DNA of 64,000 nt. Source: Streptacidiphilus sp. PB12-B1b. Lineage in GTDB: Bacteria > Actinomycetota > Actinomycetes > Streptomycetales > Streptomycetaceae. Position 1 is the stretch's first letter. Each line of letters begins with the position of its first letter. The notes under the pieces were generated by a model. It did no database searches and was not told the origin of the DNA. It worked only from the letters and a program-made list of their open reading frames with translations. Of the stretch, positions 17,288 through 25,610 are shown piece by piece. The translations under genes and the position numbers were made by a program. The stretch is from contig NZ_CP048405.1 of the NCBI RefSeq assembly GCF_014084125.1, positions 7,006,001-7,070,000 of the forward strand. Direction: 5' to 3'.

Positions 17288-17992
17288 ATGAGCAGCACGC
17301 TGGACAGCACGGGGTGGCCGCGGGAGACCGGTGCGGGTGCCGTGAAGGGCGCGGGCTCGCCCCGGCCGGTCTTCTGGCTGGCCCCGTTCTCCGCCCGCAC
17401 CTGGCGGGAGACGCTGCAGGCCGTGGTCAACCTGCCGGTGGGGGTGGTCGCCTTCAGCGCCGTGGTGACGCTGCTGGCGGGCGGCCTCGGGACGGCGGTG
17501 ACCTTCGTCGGGCTGCCGCTGCTGGCCTGCACCCTGGCCGGCTGCCGGGGCTTCGCGGCCATGGAGCGGGCCCGGGCCGCCGCGCTGCTGGACCTGGCGG
17601 TGCCCGCGCCCGCGCCGCCGCGCGCGGACCGTCCGGGGCCGGTGGCCTGGATGGGCGCGACGCTGCGCAGCGCGGCGGGGTGGCGGGCGGCGCTGTACGC
17701 CGTGCTGATGCTGCCGCTGGGCATCGCCTCGTTCACGCTGGCGGTCACGCTCTGGTCGGTGGCGCTGGTGGCGGTCACCTACCCGCTGTGGCAGTGGGTG
17801 TTCCCGACCTATGAGCACCGGCCGGGGATCGAGCTGTACGAGAACGGCGACCACACGCACTACCTGGGCTCGGTCCCGGAGATCGCCGGCTGCTGCGCGC
17901 TGGGGCTGCTCCTGCTGTTGCTCACCCCGCTGGTGCTGCGCGGGGTGGCGGGCATCCAGCGGGCGATGGTGCGCGGCCTGCTCGCGGGCTGA
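17288..17992 (+). CDS. Sensor-domain membrane protein lacking a kinase domain
   Basis: The 234-residue product matches the N-terminal sensor module of the kinase just upstream. Both share WRE-x-LPVGVVAF / LPLGVVGF, the GLGTAVTFVGLP pattern, ERARAAALLDL and a second helix pair beginning WRAALYAVLMLPLG. It ends after a final hydrophobic segment with no His-kinase core. It may bind the kinase or compete with it for the signal; that is inference. The ATG at 17288 follows GAGAGCAGGGG. The gene lies 297 bp after the kinase with its own promoter motif. Confidence 0.85.
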   Translation: MSSTLDSTGWPRETGAGAVKGAGSPRPVFWLAPFSARTWRETLQAVVNLPVGVVAFSAVVTLLAGGLGTAVTFVGLPLLACTLAGCRGFAAMERARAAALLDLAVPAPAPPRADRPGPVAWMGATLRSAAGWRAALYAVLMLPLGIASFTLAVTLWSVALVAVTYPLWQWVFPTYEHRPGIELYENGDHTHYLGSVPEIAGCCALGLLLLLLTPLVLRGVAGIQRAMVRGLLAG

Positions 17993-18047
17993 AGCACCGA
18001 CCGCCCCGAGCGCCCCGAACGCCGGACCCGAGCGCCGGAGCGTCCGT

Positions 18048-19787
18048 TCAGCGGGTCGGGACGGAGCGGGTGTCGCGGCCCGAGCGCAGCACCCGGCCGG
18101 GCACGGCGCCGGTCAGCCTGTCGTCGCGGACCGTCTCCACCCCGTTGACCCGGACGCTGACCACGCCCTCGGCCCGGGAGTCCAGCCGGGGGCTGTCGCC
18201 GGGCAGGTCGTGCACCAGGGTGGCCGGTCCGGCGTCGATCCGCTCGGGGTCGAACAGCACCAGGTCGGCGTGGTTGCCGACGGCGACGGTGCCGCGGTCG
18301 CGCAGCCCGAACAGCCCGGCCGGGTCGGCGGTGAGCATCCGGACGGCCTGTTCCAGCGGCAGCAGCCGGCGGCGGCGCAGGCAGTCGCCGAGGAAGCGGG
18401 TGGTGTAGGGGGCGCCGCACATCCGGTCCAGGTGGGCTCCGGCGTCCGAGCCGCCGAGCAGGACGTCCGGGTGGGCCCAGGTCTCGCGGCGCAGCTCCCA
18501 GCTGGCGGGGTCGTTGTCGGTGGGCATCGGCCACAGCACGGTCCGCAGGCCGTCGGCGGAGCAGATCTCGACCAGGGCGGTGAACGGGTCCTGGCCGCGT
18601 TCGGCGGCGATGTCGTGGACGACCCGGCCGGAGAGCCCGTCGTTGGCGGCCGTGTAGGTGTCGCCGATGACGTACCGGCCGAAGTCGGCGAGCCGCCGGA
18701 ACACCCCGGCCTCGGGGCTGCCCGCGCGGCGCAGCATCTCGGCGCGGACGGCGGGGTCGGCGAGCCTGGCGATGCGCTCGGGGACGGGCAGGCCGAGGAT
18801 CTCGCCCCAGCCGGGGATGAGGTTGAGCGCGCAGAAGGTGCCGAGGCTCATGTTCATCGGGGTGAGGATGGGCATGGTGAGCGCGACGATGCGGCCCCCG
18901 GCGGCGCGGGCGCGTTCGGACGCCAGCAGCTGGCGCGGCACCCGGGCGGGCACGGCGGCGTCGACGGTGAGGACATTCCAGTTCAGCGCGCGTCCGGCGG
19001 CGGCGGACATGTCGACCAGCAGGTCGATCTCCTCGTCCGCGAACTGGTCGAGGCAGCCGGCCACGATGGCTTCGATCTGCGTGCCGGGGTGTTCGCCCAC
19101 GGCCCGGCTGAGCGCGATCAGCTCCTCGCGGGAGGCGTGCCGGGAGGCGACCGGCCGGCCGTCGCCGTCGGCATGGGTGGAGGACTGGGTGGTGGACAGG
19201 CCCCAGGCGCCCTCCGCCATGCACTGCTTCACCAGGGCGACCATGGCGTCGAGTTGCGCCTCGGTGGGGCTGCCGCCGACGGCGTCGGGGCCCATGGTGT
19301 GGCGGCGCAGCGCGCAGTGCCCGACCATGAAGCCCGCATTGACGGCGATGCGGCCGTCGAGCGCGGCCAGGTACTCGCCGAACGTGGACCAGCCCCAGGG
19401 GACGCCCTCCTCCAGGGCGGCCAGCGACATGCCCTCGACCCTGCACATCATCCGGCGGGTGTAGTCGGCGTCCTGCGGGCGGGCGGGGTTGAGCGGCGCC
19501 AGGGTGAAGCCGCAGTTCCCGCCCGCCACAGTGGTGACGCCGTGGCCCAGCGAGGGGGTGGCGTACGGATCCCAGAACAGCTGGGCGTCGTAGTGGGTGT
19601 GCGGGTCGACGAAGCCGGGGGTGAGGACCAGGCCGTCGGCGTCCTCACGGGTGGCGGCGTCCTCGCGGCACTGCCCGGCGCCGGTGACCAGGGCGATCCG
19701 CCCGGCGCGGATGCCCACGTCGGCGCTGCGGGAGGGCGCGCCGGTGCCGTCCACCAGGGTCGCGCCGCGGATGAGGTGGTCGAGCAT
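18048..19787 (-). CDS. N-acyl-D-amino-acid deacylase-like amidohydrolase
   Basis: The 579-residue enzyme is of the D-aminoacylase/dihydroorotase-like amidohydrolase superfamily. Metal-site features: VDPHTHYDAQLFWDP (HxH, about residues 62-64), the GHGVTTVAGGNCGFTLAP block typical of D-aminoacylases, and the late LGGSDAGAHLDRMCGAPYTT with the metal or catalytic Asp. It would hydrolyse an N-acyl or cyclic amide bond; the substrate is unknown. It starts 24 bp after the LLM gene at 19812-20936 and likely shares its transcript, which is controlled by the operators at 20965-21040. Confidence 0.88.
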   Translation of the reverse strand: MLDHLIRGATLVDGTGAPSRSADVGIRAGRIALVTGAGQCREDAATREDADGLVLTPGFVDPHTHYDAQLFWDPYATPSLGHGVTTVAGGNCGFTLAPLNPARPQDADYTRRMMCRVEGMSLAALEEGVPWGWSTFGEYLAALDGRIAVNAGFMVGHCALRRHTMGPDAVGGSPTEAQLDAMVALVKQCMAEGAWGLSTTQSSTHADGDGRPVASRHASREELIALSRAVGEHPGTQIEAIVAGCLDQFADEEIDLLVDMSAAAGRALNWNVLTVDAAVPARVPRQLLASERARAAGGRIVALTMPILTPMNMSLGTFCALNLIPGWGEILGLPVPERIARLADPAVRAEMLRRAGSPEAGVFRRLADFGRYVIGDTYTAANDGLSGRVVHDIAAERGQDPFTALVEICSADGLRTVLWPMPTDNDPASWELRRETWAHPDVLLGGSDAGAHLDRMCGAPYTTRFLGDCLRRRRLLPLEQAVRMLTADPAGLFGLRDRGTVAVGNHADLVLFDPERIDAGPATLVHDLPGDSPRLDSRAEGVVSVRVNGVETVRDDRLTGAVPGRVLRSGRDTRSVPTR

Positions 19788-19811
19788 GGTCCCTCCGTAC
19801 GGTGGTGGCCG

Positions 19812-20936
19812 CTAGCGGGCCTGCTGGCGGAACCGGGTGGTGCGGTGCACCGGGTCGGTGTCGATCTTGGGGATGACGTGTTCGCCGATGAGCCGGATGG
19901 TGTCGGCGGTGGCCTCCGGCGGGATGCCGATGGGGAGCCCGAAGACGAGCTGGTCGGCGCCGGCCGACTCCCAGCGCTTGCACTGGCGCAGCACCTCGTC
20001 CGGGTCGCCGCAGATCATCAGCTCCTCCTGCACCAGCAGGTCGATCAGCTCCTCGCTGTACTCGGGCAGCAGCTCCGGCCAGACCGGTATCCCCTCCGGG
20101 CGGGGGAAGGTGTCGTGGTAGCGGAACAGCAGCGACTGCAGGTAGTTGAGGCCGCCGTCGACGGCGATCCGGCGGGCCTCGCGGCTGGTCTCGGCGCAGA
20201 TGGCGGTGGAGGTGACCATGACGTTGTCGTTGACGAACGCGCCCACCGGCTCGGCGTCGCGGACGGCGTTCTTGTAGGAGTTGACCACCCACTCCATGTC
20301 GGAGACCTTCTGCACGCTGAAGCCCAGCACGCCGAGGCCCTTGCGGGCGGCCATCTCGTAGGAGGAGGGGCTGCCCGCGGCGTACCACATGGCGGGGTGC
20401 GCGCCGCCGTACGGCTTGGGCAGGATCTTGCGGGGCGGCAGCGACCAGTGCTTGCCCTGGAAGCCCTGGTACTCGTCCTGGAGCCACATCTTGGGAAACT
20501 CCCCGATGGTCTCCTCCCAGATCTCCTTGGTGCCGTTCATGTCGGTGAGTTCGGGCATGAAGCCGAGGATCTCGTGGCTCCCGGCGCCGCGCCCGCTGCC
20601 GAACTCGAAGCGCCCGCCGGAGAGGTGGTCGAGCATGGCGACCCGCTCGGCGACCTTGACCGGGTGGTTGACCTTGGCGAGCGGGTTGAAGATGCCCGAG
20701 CCGAGGTGGATCCGCTGGGTGGCGTGGGTGAGGTAGCCGATGACCACGTCGTTGGCGGAGAGGTGGGAGTACTCCTCCAGGAAGTGGTGCTCGGTGACCC
20801 AGGCGTACTTGAAGCCCGCGCGGTCGGCCTGGACGACGTAGTCCATCTCCTCCATCAGGGCGTGGTGTTCGGCCTGCGGATCGGCCTGCGAGCGGCTCCT
20901 GGGCACGTAGCCCTGGATGAAGACTCCGAACTCCAT
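19812..20936 (-). CDS. LLM class flavin-dependent oxidoreductase
   Basis: The 374-residue product has the luciferase-like monooxygenase fold: MEFGVFIQGYVPR at the N-terminus, WVTEHHF (about 46-52), GSGRGAGSHEILGF (about 113-126) and GDPDEVLRQ near residue 320. These bind FMN or F420 and oxidise or reduce small organic substrates. The start ATG at 20934-20936 has GGTGGAA before it and lies 28 bp from the nearest operator. With the downstream deacylase it forms the second half of the catabolic-looking cluster. Confidence 0.9.
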   Translation of the reverse strand: MEFGVFIQGYVPRSRSQADPQAEHHALMEEMDYVVQADRAGFKYAWVTEHHFLEEYSHLSANDVVIGYLTHATQRIHLGSGIFNPLAKVNHPVKVAERVAMLDHLSGGRFEFGSGRGAGSHEILGFMPELTDMNGTKEIWEETIGEFPKMWLQDEYQGFQGKHWSLPPRKILPKPYGGAHPAMWYAAGSPSSYEMAARKGLGVLGFSVQKVSDMEWVVNSYKNAVRDAEPVGAFVNDNVMVTSTAICAETSREARRIAVDGGLNYLQSLLFRYHDTFPRPEGIPVWPELLPEYSEELIDLLVQEELMICGDPDEVLRQCKRWESAGADQLVFGLPIGIPPEATADTIRLIGEHVIPKIDTDPVHRTTRFRQQAR

Positions 20937-20964
20937 CGTTCCACCGTCCTGTCGGCTCCGACGT

Positions 20965-20985
20965 TATCTGACGGTCCATCAGATA
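20965..20985. promoter_or_regulatory. TetR-type operator, copy A
   Basis: Perfect inverted repeat TATCTGA-N7-TCAGATA in front of the LLM gene that starts at 20936. Its core resembles the operator at 24121-24135. Confidence 0.75.
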
Positions 20986-21019
20986 GGCCGACTCTGGCAC
21001 CGGCCCGCAGGCCCGTCAA

Positions 21020-21040
21020 TAGCTGATGCACCGTCAGATA
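21020..21040. promoter_or_regulatory. TetR-type operator, copy B
   Basis: TAGCTGA-N7-TCAGATA, arms matching at 6 of 7 positions. It lies 55 bp from copy A and just after the SDR stop, so the two sites could be bound together. Confidence 0.7.
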
Positions 21041-21058
21041 GGCTGCTCTGCACTCGTA

Positions 21059-21889
21059 TCAGCCGATGGAGACGCCGGCCAGCCAGCCGCCGTCCACCAC
21101 GATCGGCTGACCGGTGATGTACGAGGAGTCCGCGCTGCTCAGGAACAGCGCCAGCCGGGCGATCTCCTCCGGCCGGCCGATCCGCCCGAGCGGCACGGCC
21201 TTCGCGTACAGCCCCGCCACCGCGCGGGCCAGCGCCGCCGCCTCGGCCGGGTCGGTCGGCCGCGCCCGTTCCTGCGCGCCGCCGGGCAGGGCGTTGGCGG
21301 GGTCGGCCATCGGGGTGTCCACCGCTCCCGGGCAGATCGCGTTGACCCGGATGCCCTTGGCCGCCAGCTCCAGCGCCGCCACCCTGGTCATGCTGAGGAT
21401 CGCGCCCTTGGTCGCCGCGTACGAGGTGAGCAGCGCCATCCCGGTCTGCGCCGTGTACGAGGCGGTGTTGACGATGGTGCCGCCGCCGGCCGCCTCGATC
21501 GCCGGGGCGGCCGCGCGCATGCCGAGGAAGCAGCCGGTCTGGTTGACCCGCACCACCAGCTGGAACTCCTCCAGCGGGGTGCTCACCAGCTCGTTGAGGC
21601 GCAGGATTCCGGCGTTGTTGACCAGGCCGTCGAGCTTGCCGTAGGCGGTGTGGGCGGCCTCGACGGCCGCCGCCCAGTCGTCCTCGTCGCCCACGTCCAG
21701 GTGCTGGTAGCGCACCCGGCCCGGGCCGTGGAGCTGGCCGAGCTCCTTGGCCAGGGCCTCGCCCCGGTCGTCCAGGATGTCGGCGGCGATCACCTGCGCG
21801 CCCTCGGCGGCGAACAGTCGCGCCTCCTGCTCGCCCTGGCCCCGGGCGGCTCCGGTGACCAGGATGGTGCGGCCGTCGAGTTTCGGCAT
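21059..21889 (-). CDS. SDR family NAD(P)-dependent oxidoreductase
   Basis: The 276-residue enzyme is a classical short-chain dehydrogenase: TGAARGQG (12-19) binds the cofactor, NNAG follows at about 90, and the catalytic Ser and the Tyr/Lys of SYAATKGA lie near 145-165. It oxidises an alcohol or reduces a ketone of unknown structure. The form with VVRVNQTGCFLGMRAA and a long insert before PLGRIGRPEEIA resembles SDRs found with TetR regulators and LLM enzymes in actinobacteria. AGGAG precedes the ATG. It starts 43 bp after the LLM gene at 21933-22874. Confidence 0.9.
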   Translation of the reverse strand: MPKLDGRTILVTGAARGQGEQEARLFAAEGAQVIAADILDDRGEALAKELGQLHGPGRVRYQHLDVGDEDDWAAAVEAAHTAYGKLDGLVNNAGILRLNELVSTPLEEFQLVVRVNQTGCFLGMRAAAPAIEAAGGGTIVNTASYTAQTGMALLTSYAATKGAILSMTRVAALELAAKGIRVNAICPGAVDTPMADPANALPGGAQERARPTDPAEAAALARAVAGLYAKAVPLGRIGRPEEIARLALFLSSADSSYITGQPIVVDGGWLAGVSIG

Positions 21890-21932
21890 GGCGGGCTCCT
21901 CTTGTCCGGGCTACGGGGGCGGGGCGGTGCGG

Positions 21933-22874
21933 TCAGACCAGCGGCAGCACGTCGGTGGCGACGGCTTCGAGCTGGTCCAGGTACTCGTCCAGGCTGCGGC
22001 TGCGGGGCCGGAGTTGCAGATGGGTGACGCCCAGGGAGGCGTAGCGGCGCAGGGATGCGGCGAGCCGCTCGGGCTTGCCGGTGAGCGCGCGGCGGCCGGT
22101 CTCCCAGCCGGGCTCGCCGACGTAGAGCGCCGGGGGGATGGCGTTGACGGCGAACGGCCCGCTGCGGCCCGCCTGTTCGCGGACGGAGGCGATCAGGCCC
22201 AGCTGCGCGGGCAGTTGTTCGAGGCTGTCGCCCTGGGAGAGCCAGCCCTCGCCCAGCAGTGCGGCCCGCCGGACCGCGCGCGGGGAGGAGCCGCCGACCC
22301 AGATCGGTGGGCGCGGGCGCTGCGCCGGGCGCGGGCTGACGGCCAGCCCGGAGAAGGGGAAGCGCGGCCCGGGGTGGCTCGGGTACTCGTCCGTGAGCGC
22401 CGCCGACAGGGCGGTGAGGGTCTCGTCCAGGACGGGTCCGCGCTGGTGGAAGTCGACGCCCAGTGCCTCGAACTCCTCCGGGACGTGTCCGGCGCCCACG
22501 CCCAGCAGCAGCCGTCCGCCGCTGAGCAGGTCCAGCGTGGCGTACTGCTTGGCGGAGAGCAGCGGGTGCCGCAGCGGGGCCACCGCGACGTGGGAGAGCA
22601 GCAGGGTGCGGGTGGTGAGCGCGGCCAGCCAGCCGAGCGTGGAGACCGGGTCGTACCAGGTGGTGCCCATGGCGTCGGCCAGCCGGGCGGGGATGGCGAC
22701 GTGGTCGCAGCAGGCGATGTAGGCGTAGCCGAGGCGGTCGGCGGCGCGGGCGGCGCGGGCCAGCTCGTCCGGTCCGGCGGTGGTCTCCCAGGGCTCCCGG
22801 TAGAGGGTGCTCTGCGACTGCACCGGCAGCTGGATACCGTACTGCAGGAGGCTTGGTGACGTTGCGTCAGGCAT
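21933..22874 (-). CDS. LLM class F420-type oxidoreductase
   Basis: The 313-residue product is of the luciferase-like family with the TIGR-type F420 pattern: YAYIACCDHVAIP (about 49-61), LLSHVAVAPLRHPLLSAKQYATLDLLSGGRLLLGVGAG, and PPIWVGGSSPRAVRRAALLGEGW. These are normal signs of a coenzyme F420-dependent enzyme. Its ATG overlaps the end of the upstream amidohydrolase by 8 bp. A partial operator-like sequence (TGACG-TTG-CGTCA) lies across its first codons, 22857-22869. Confidence 0.9.
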   Translation of the reverse strand: MPDATSPSLLQYGIQLPVQSQSTLYREPWETTAGPDELARAARAADRLGYAYIACCDHVAIPARLADAMGTTWYDPVSTLGWLAALTTRTLLLSHVAVAPLRHPLLSAKQYATLDLLSGGRLLLGVGAGHVPEEFEALGVDFHQRGPVLDETLTALSAALTDEYPSHPGPRFPFSGLAVSPRPAQRPRPPIWVGGSSPRAVRRAALLGEGWLSQGDSLEQLPAQLGLIASVREQAGRSGPFAVNAIPPALYVGEPGWETGRRALTGKPERLAASLRRYASLGVTHLQLRPRSRSLDEYLDQLEAVATDVLPLV

Positions 22875-24099
22875 GGTCGGCGTACCCCTTCCAGAGCCCC
22901 TCCGGGGTGAGGTCGAGCAGCCGGACGGCGTTGCCGCGCACCAACTGCTCGATGATGTCCGGCTCCAGGTGCCCCATCTGCGACTCGGCGACCTCGCGGC
23001 TGCGGGGCCAGGTGGAGTCGGAGTGCGGGTAGTCGGTCTCGTACAGGACGTTGCCGGCGCCGATGGCGTCGAGGTTGCGCACGCCGTGCGGGTCGTCGAA
23101 GAAGCAGCCGTAGATGTGCCGGGCGAACAGTTCGCTGGGGCGGGTGAGCACCTTGTCGGCGACGCCTCCCCAGGCGGCGTTCTCCTCCCACACCACGTCG
23201 GCGCGGGCGAGGATGTAGGGGATCCAGCCGATCTGGCCCTCGGCGTACATGATCCGCACGCCCGGGAAGCGGTCGAAGACGCCGCTCATCAGCCAGTCGA
23301 CCATGGAGAAGCAGCAGTTGGCGAAGGTGATGGTGGAGCCGACGGCCGGGGGCGCGTCGGCCGAGGTGGAGGGCATCCGCGAGGAGGAGCCGATGTGCAT
23401 GGCGATGACCGTGCCGGTCTCCTGGCAGGCCCGCAGGAACGGATCCCAGGCGGTGGTGTGGATGCTCGGCAGCCCCAGGTGCGGGGGTATCTCGCTGAAG
23501 CACACCGCGCGCACGCCCCGGTCGGCGTTGCGGCGCACCTCGGCGGCGGCCAGTTCGGCGTCCCACAGCGGGACGATGGCCAGCGGGATCATCCGGCCCC
23601 GCGCCTGCGGGCCGCACCACTCCTCGACCATCCAGTCGTTGTAGGCGCGCACGCACAGCAGCCCCAGCTCGCGGTCGGCGGCCTCGGTGAAGGTCTGGCC
23701 GCAGAAGCGCGGGAAGGTCGGGAAGCACAGCGCGGACTGGACGTGGTTGGTGTCCATGTCGGCCAGCCGCTCGGGCACGGAGAACGACCCGGGCCGCATC
23801 TGCTGGTAGGTGATGGCCTCCAGCCGGACCTCCTCGCGCGGATAGCCCACGGCGGTGTCGAGCCTGGTCAGCGGCCGGTGCAGGTCCTCGTAGACCCACC
23901 AGTCGGCGATGGTTCCGGCGCTGCCGGGCTCCCCCATGACCGGGGCGAACCGGCCGCCGACGAAGGTCATGTCGGCGAGCGGGGCGCGGACGATCCGGGG
24001 CCCGGCGGCGAGGAACTTCTTGGGCAGGCGGTCCTGCCAGACGTTCGGCGGTTCGACGGTGTGGTCGTCCACCGAGATGATCCACGGGAAGCTGTCCAT
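22867..24099 (-). CDS. Amidohydrolase family protein (amidohydrolase 2 type)
   Basis: The 410-residue metal-dependent hydrolase or decarboxylase resembles aminocarboxymuconate-semialdehyde decarboxylase relatives. It has ISVDDHTVEPPNVW at the N-terminus (the metal motif DxH), AMHIGSSS (metal His) and ETDYPHSDSTWP near the C-terminus (Asp, catalytic). It is the first gene of the cluster. The ATG lacks a ribosome binding site, while TAGCCT lies about 9 nt upstream, so a leaderless transcript is likely. The operator at 24121-24135 sits where a -35 region would be, fitting repression. Confidence 0.88.
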   Translation of the reverse strand: MDSFPWIISVDDHTVEPPNVWQDRLPKKFLAAGPRIVRAPLADMTFVGGRFAPVMGEPGSAGTIADWWVYEDLHRPLTRLDTAVGYPREEVRLEAITYQQMRPGSFSVPERLADMDTNHVQSALCFPTFPRFCGQTFTEAADRELGLLCVRAYNDWMVEEWCGPQARGRMIPLAIVPLWDAELAAAEVRRNADRGVRAVCFSEIPPHLGLPSIHTTAWDPFLRACQETGTVIAMHIGSSSRMPSTSADAPPAVGSTITFANCCFSMVDWLMSGVFDRFPGVRIMYAEGQIGWIPYILARADVVWEENAAWGGVADKVLTRPSELFARHIYGCFFDDPHGVRNLDAIGAGNVLYETDYPHSDSTWPRSREVAESQMGHLEPDIIEQLVRGNAVRLLDLTPEGLWKGYADHA

Positions 24100-24120
24100 G
24101 TCGGCCAGGCTACCGCCGAT

Positions 24121-24135
24121 CTGACGGTGCGTCAG
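24121..24135. promoter_or_regulatory. TetR-type operator, copy C
   Basis: Perfect palindrome CTGACG-GTG-CGTCAG, 22 bp upstream of the amidohydrolase start. Same core as the sites at 20965 and 21020. Confidence 0.75.
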
Positions 24136-24329
24136 GAGTGCGGACGGCCCCGGCTCAGGGAGGCGCCCCGCCGCCCGGGGTGCGGGCGGCGGGGCTCGGG
24201 TCGCCCGGCGGCGGACAGGCAGAACGGGCGCCGGGCGGTGGGGAAACAGCTTGCGGGAGCGGCGTCACCGCACCGGGTGCGGACGCGGCGGGCCCGGTCG
24301 GTGCGGGTGCTGCGGCGGGCCGGTCGCGG

Positions 24330-25427
24330 TCAGAGCGTGCCGAGGGTGACCGTGGTGCTCCTGGTCGAACCGCCCCGGACGTAGCCGACCGGGACCTTCT
24401 GCCCCGGCTGCATGGTCGCCAGCACCTGGCTGAGCTGCGAGGAGCTGGTGATGGCGGTGCCGCCCAGCTTGGTGATCACGTCCCCGGGCTGGATGCCGGC
24501 CTTGGCCGCCGGGCCGCCGGAGGTGACCCCGACCACGCCCGCGCCGGTCTCCGAGCCGGAGCCGGAGCTGTCGGCGAGCAGTGTGCGGGTGGTGATCCCG
24601 AGCGCGGCCCGGCCGGAGTCGACGACCTTGCCGTCCTTGATCATCTGGTTGGCCAGGTCGGTGACGGTCGAGGCGGGGATGGCGAAGCCGATGCCGGGGG
24701 CCTGGCCGCCGCTCTCGTTGGAGTCGCCGGCGGCCAGCGTGTTGATGCCGACCACCTGGTTGGACAGGTTGACCAGCGCGCCGCCGCTGTTGCCGGGGTT
24801 GATCGCGGCCGAGGTCTGCACCATGTTGGGGATGGTCGCCCCCGGCGAGTCCTCGCCGCGCGGCTCGGAGACGGTCCGCCCGACGGCCGAGACGATGCCT
24901 TGGGTGACGCTGCTGGACAGGCCCAGCGGATTGCCCATCGCCAGCACGATCTGCCCGACGGCGACCTTGCCGCTGTCGGCGAAGACCGCCGGCTTCAGCC
25001 CGGAGGGCGGGCTGGTCAGCTTGATCACCGCGAGGTCGTTGGTGGGGTACGAGTAGACCAGCGTCGCCGCCAGCGTCGAGGAGCTGTCGGCCAGCGTCAC
25101 CTGGAAGCTGGTGGCACTGCCGACGACATGGGCATTGGTGACGATGTCGCCCTTGCTGTCGTAGACGATGCCGGAGCCCAGGCTGTCGCCCGCGGTGATC
25201 TGCACCACCGAGGGCAGCACCCCGGCGACCGTGTTCTCGTACTGCGTCTGCAGGTCACTGCTGACGCTCGGCGCGGGCGCGGGCGTCCCGCTGCCGGCGT
25301 CCGTGGACGAGCGGGAGGACGCCGAGGAGGAGCCGCTGCTGCACCCGGCCGACGCGGCGAGCAGCGCAGCCGCGAGGGCGAGCAGCGCGGGGGTGCGCAG
25401 CGGGCGGCGGGAACCGGCAGTCTCCAT
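24330..25427 (-). CDS. HtrA/DegP-like trypsin-type serine protease with PDZ domain
   Basis: The 365-residue envelope protease starts with an N-terminal signal containing SAGC near residue 28, possibly a lipoprotein site though -3 is Ser rather than Leu. Then comes a Ser/Thr/Pro linker, the protease domain with VTNAHVVG (His), NDLAVIKL (Asp) and NPGNSGGALV (Ser), and a C-terminal PDZ domain (GVVGVTSGGPAAKAGIQPGDVI). It cleaves damaged exported proteins. I choose ATG 25425-25427; the frame is open upstream into repeats but has no signal there. The SurA-like lipoprotein gene lies upstream on the same strand, which suggests a shared envelope-quality theme. Confidence 0.9.
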   Translation of the reverse strand: METAGSRRPLRTPALLALAAALLAASAGCSSGSSSASSRSSTDAGSGTPAPAPSVSSDLQTQYENTVAGVLPSVVQITAGDSLGSGIVYDSKGDIVTNAHVVGSATSFQVTLADSSSTLAATLVYSYPTNDLAVIKLTSPPSGLKPAVFADSGKVAVGQIVLAMGNPLGLSSSVTQGIVSAVGRTVSEPRGEDSPGATIPNMVQTSAAINPGNSGGALVNLSNQVVGINTLAAGDSNESGGQAPGIGFAIPASTVTDLANQMIKDGKVVDSGRAALGITTRTLLADSSGSGSETGAGVVGVTSGGPAAKAGIQPGDVITKLGGTAITSSSQLSQVLATMQPGQKVPVGYVRGGSTRSTTVTLGTL

Positions 25428-25509
25428 GGGCGCGACCTTTGCCTGAGGATATCTCGTGGGGCGATTTGACCCATATTGTCCATTTCGCCGCATCGATTCC
25501 CGCGCAGGC

Positions 25510-25580
25510 GCGCCACACCGCCGCGCCACACCGCCGCGCCGCACCGCCGCGCCGCACCGCCGCGCCGCACCGCCGCGCCG
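25510..25580. repeat. Tandem repeat, 13 bp x 5.4
   Basis: Units of GCGCC(A/G)CACCGCC: two with A then three with G, then a partial. The array sits between the SurA-like gene and the protease gene, in the latter's upstream region. The A/G change in blocks shows stepwise expansion. Confidence 0.9.
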
Positions 25581-25610
25581 TCCGCACCGCGCTCGGCGCT
25601 ACGCCCCGCG

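Noticed and set aside
22857-22869. A fourth operator TGACG-TTG-CGTCA
   Set aside because: It lies across the first codons of an LLM gene within an operon, not at a promoter, and has shorter arms; kept only as a remark in the cluster finding.
25510-25580. CRISPR-like array
   Set aside because: Units are 13 bp and directly joined with no spacers; no cas genes in the window. It is a simple tandem repeat.
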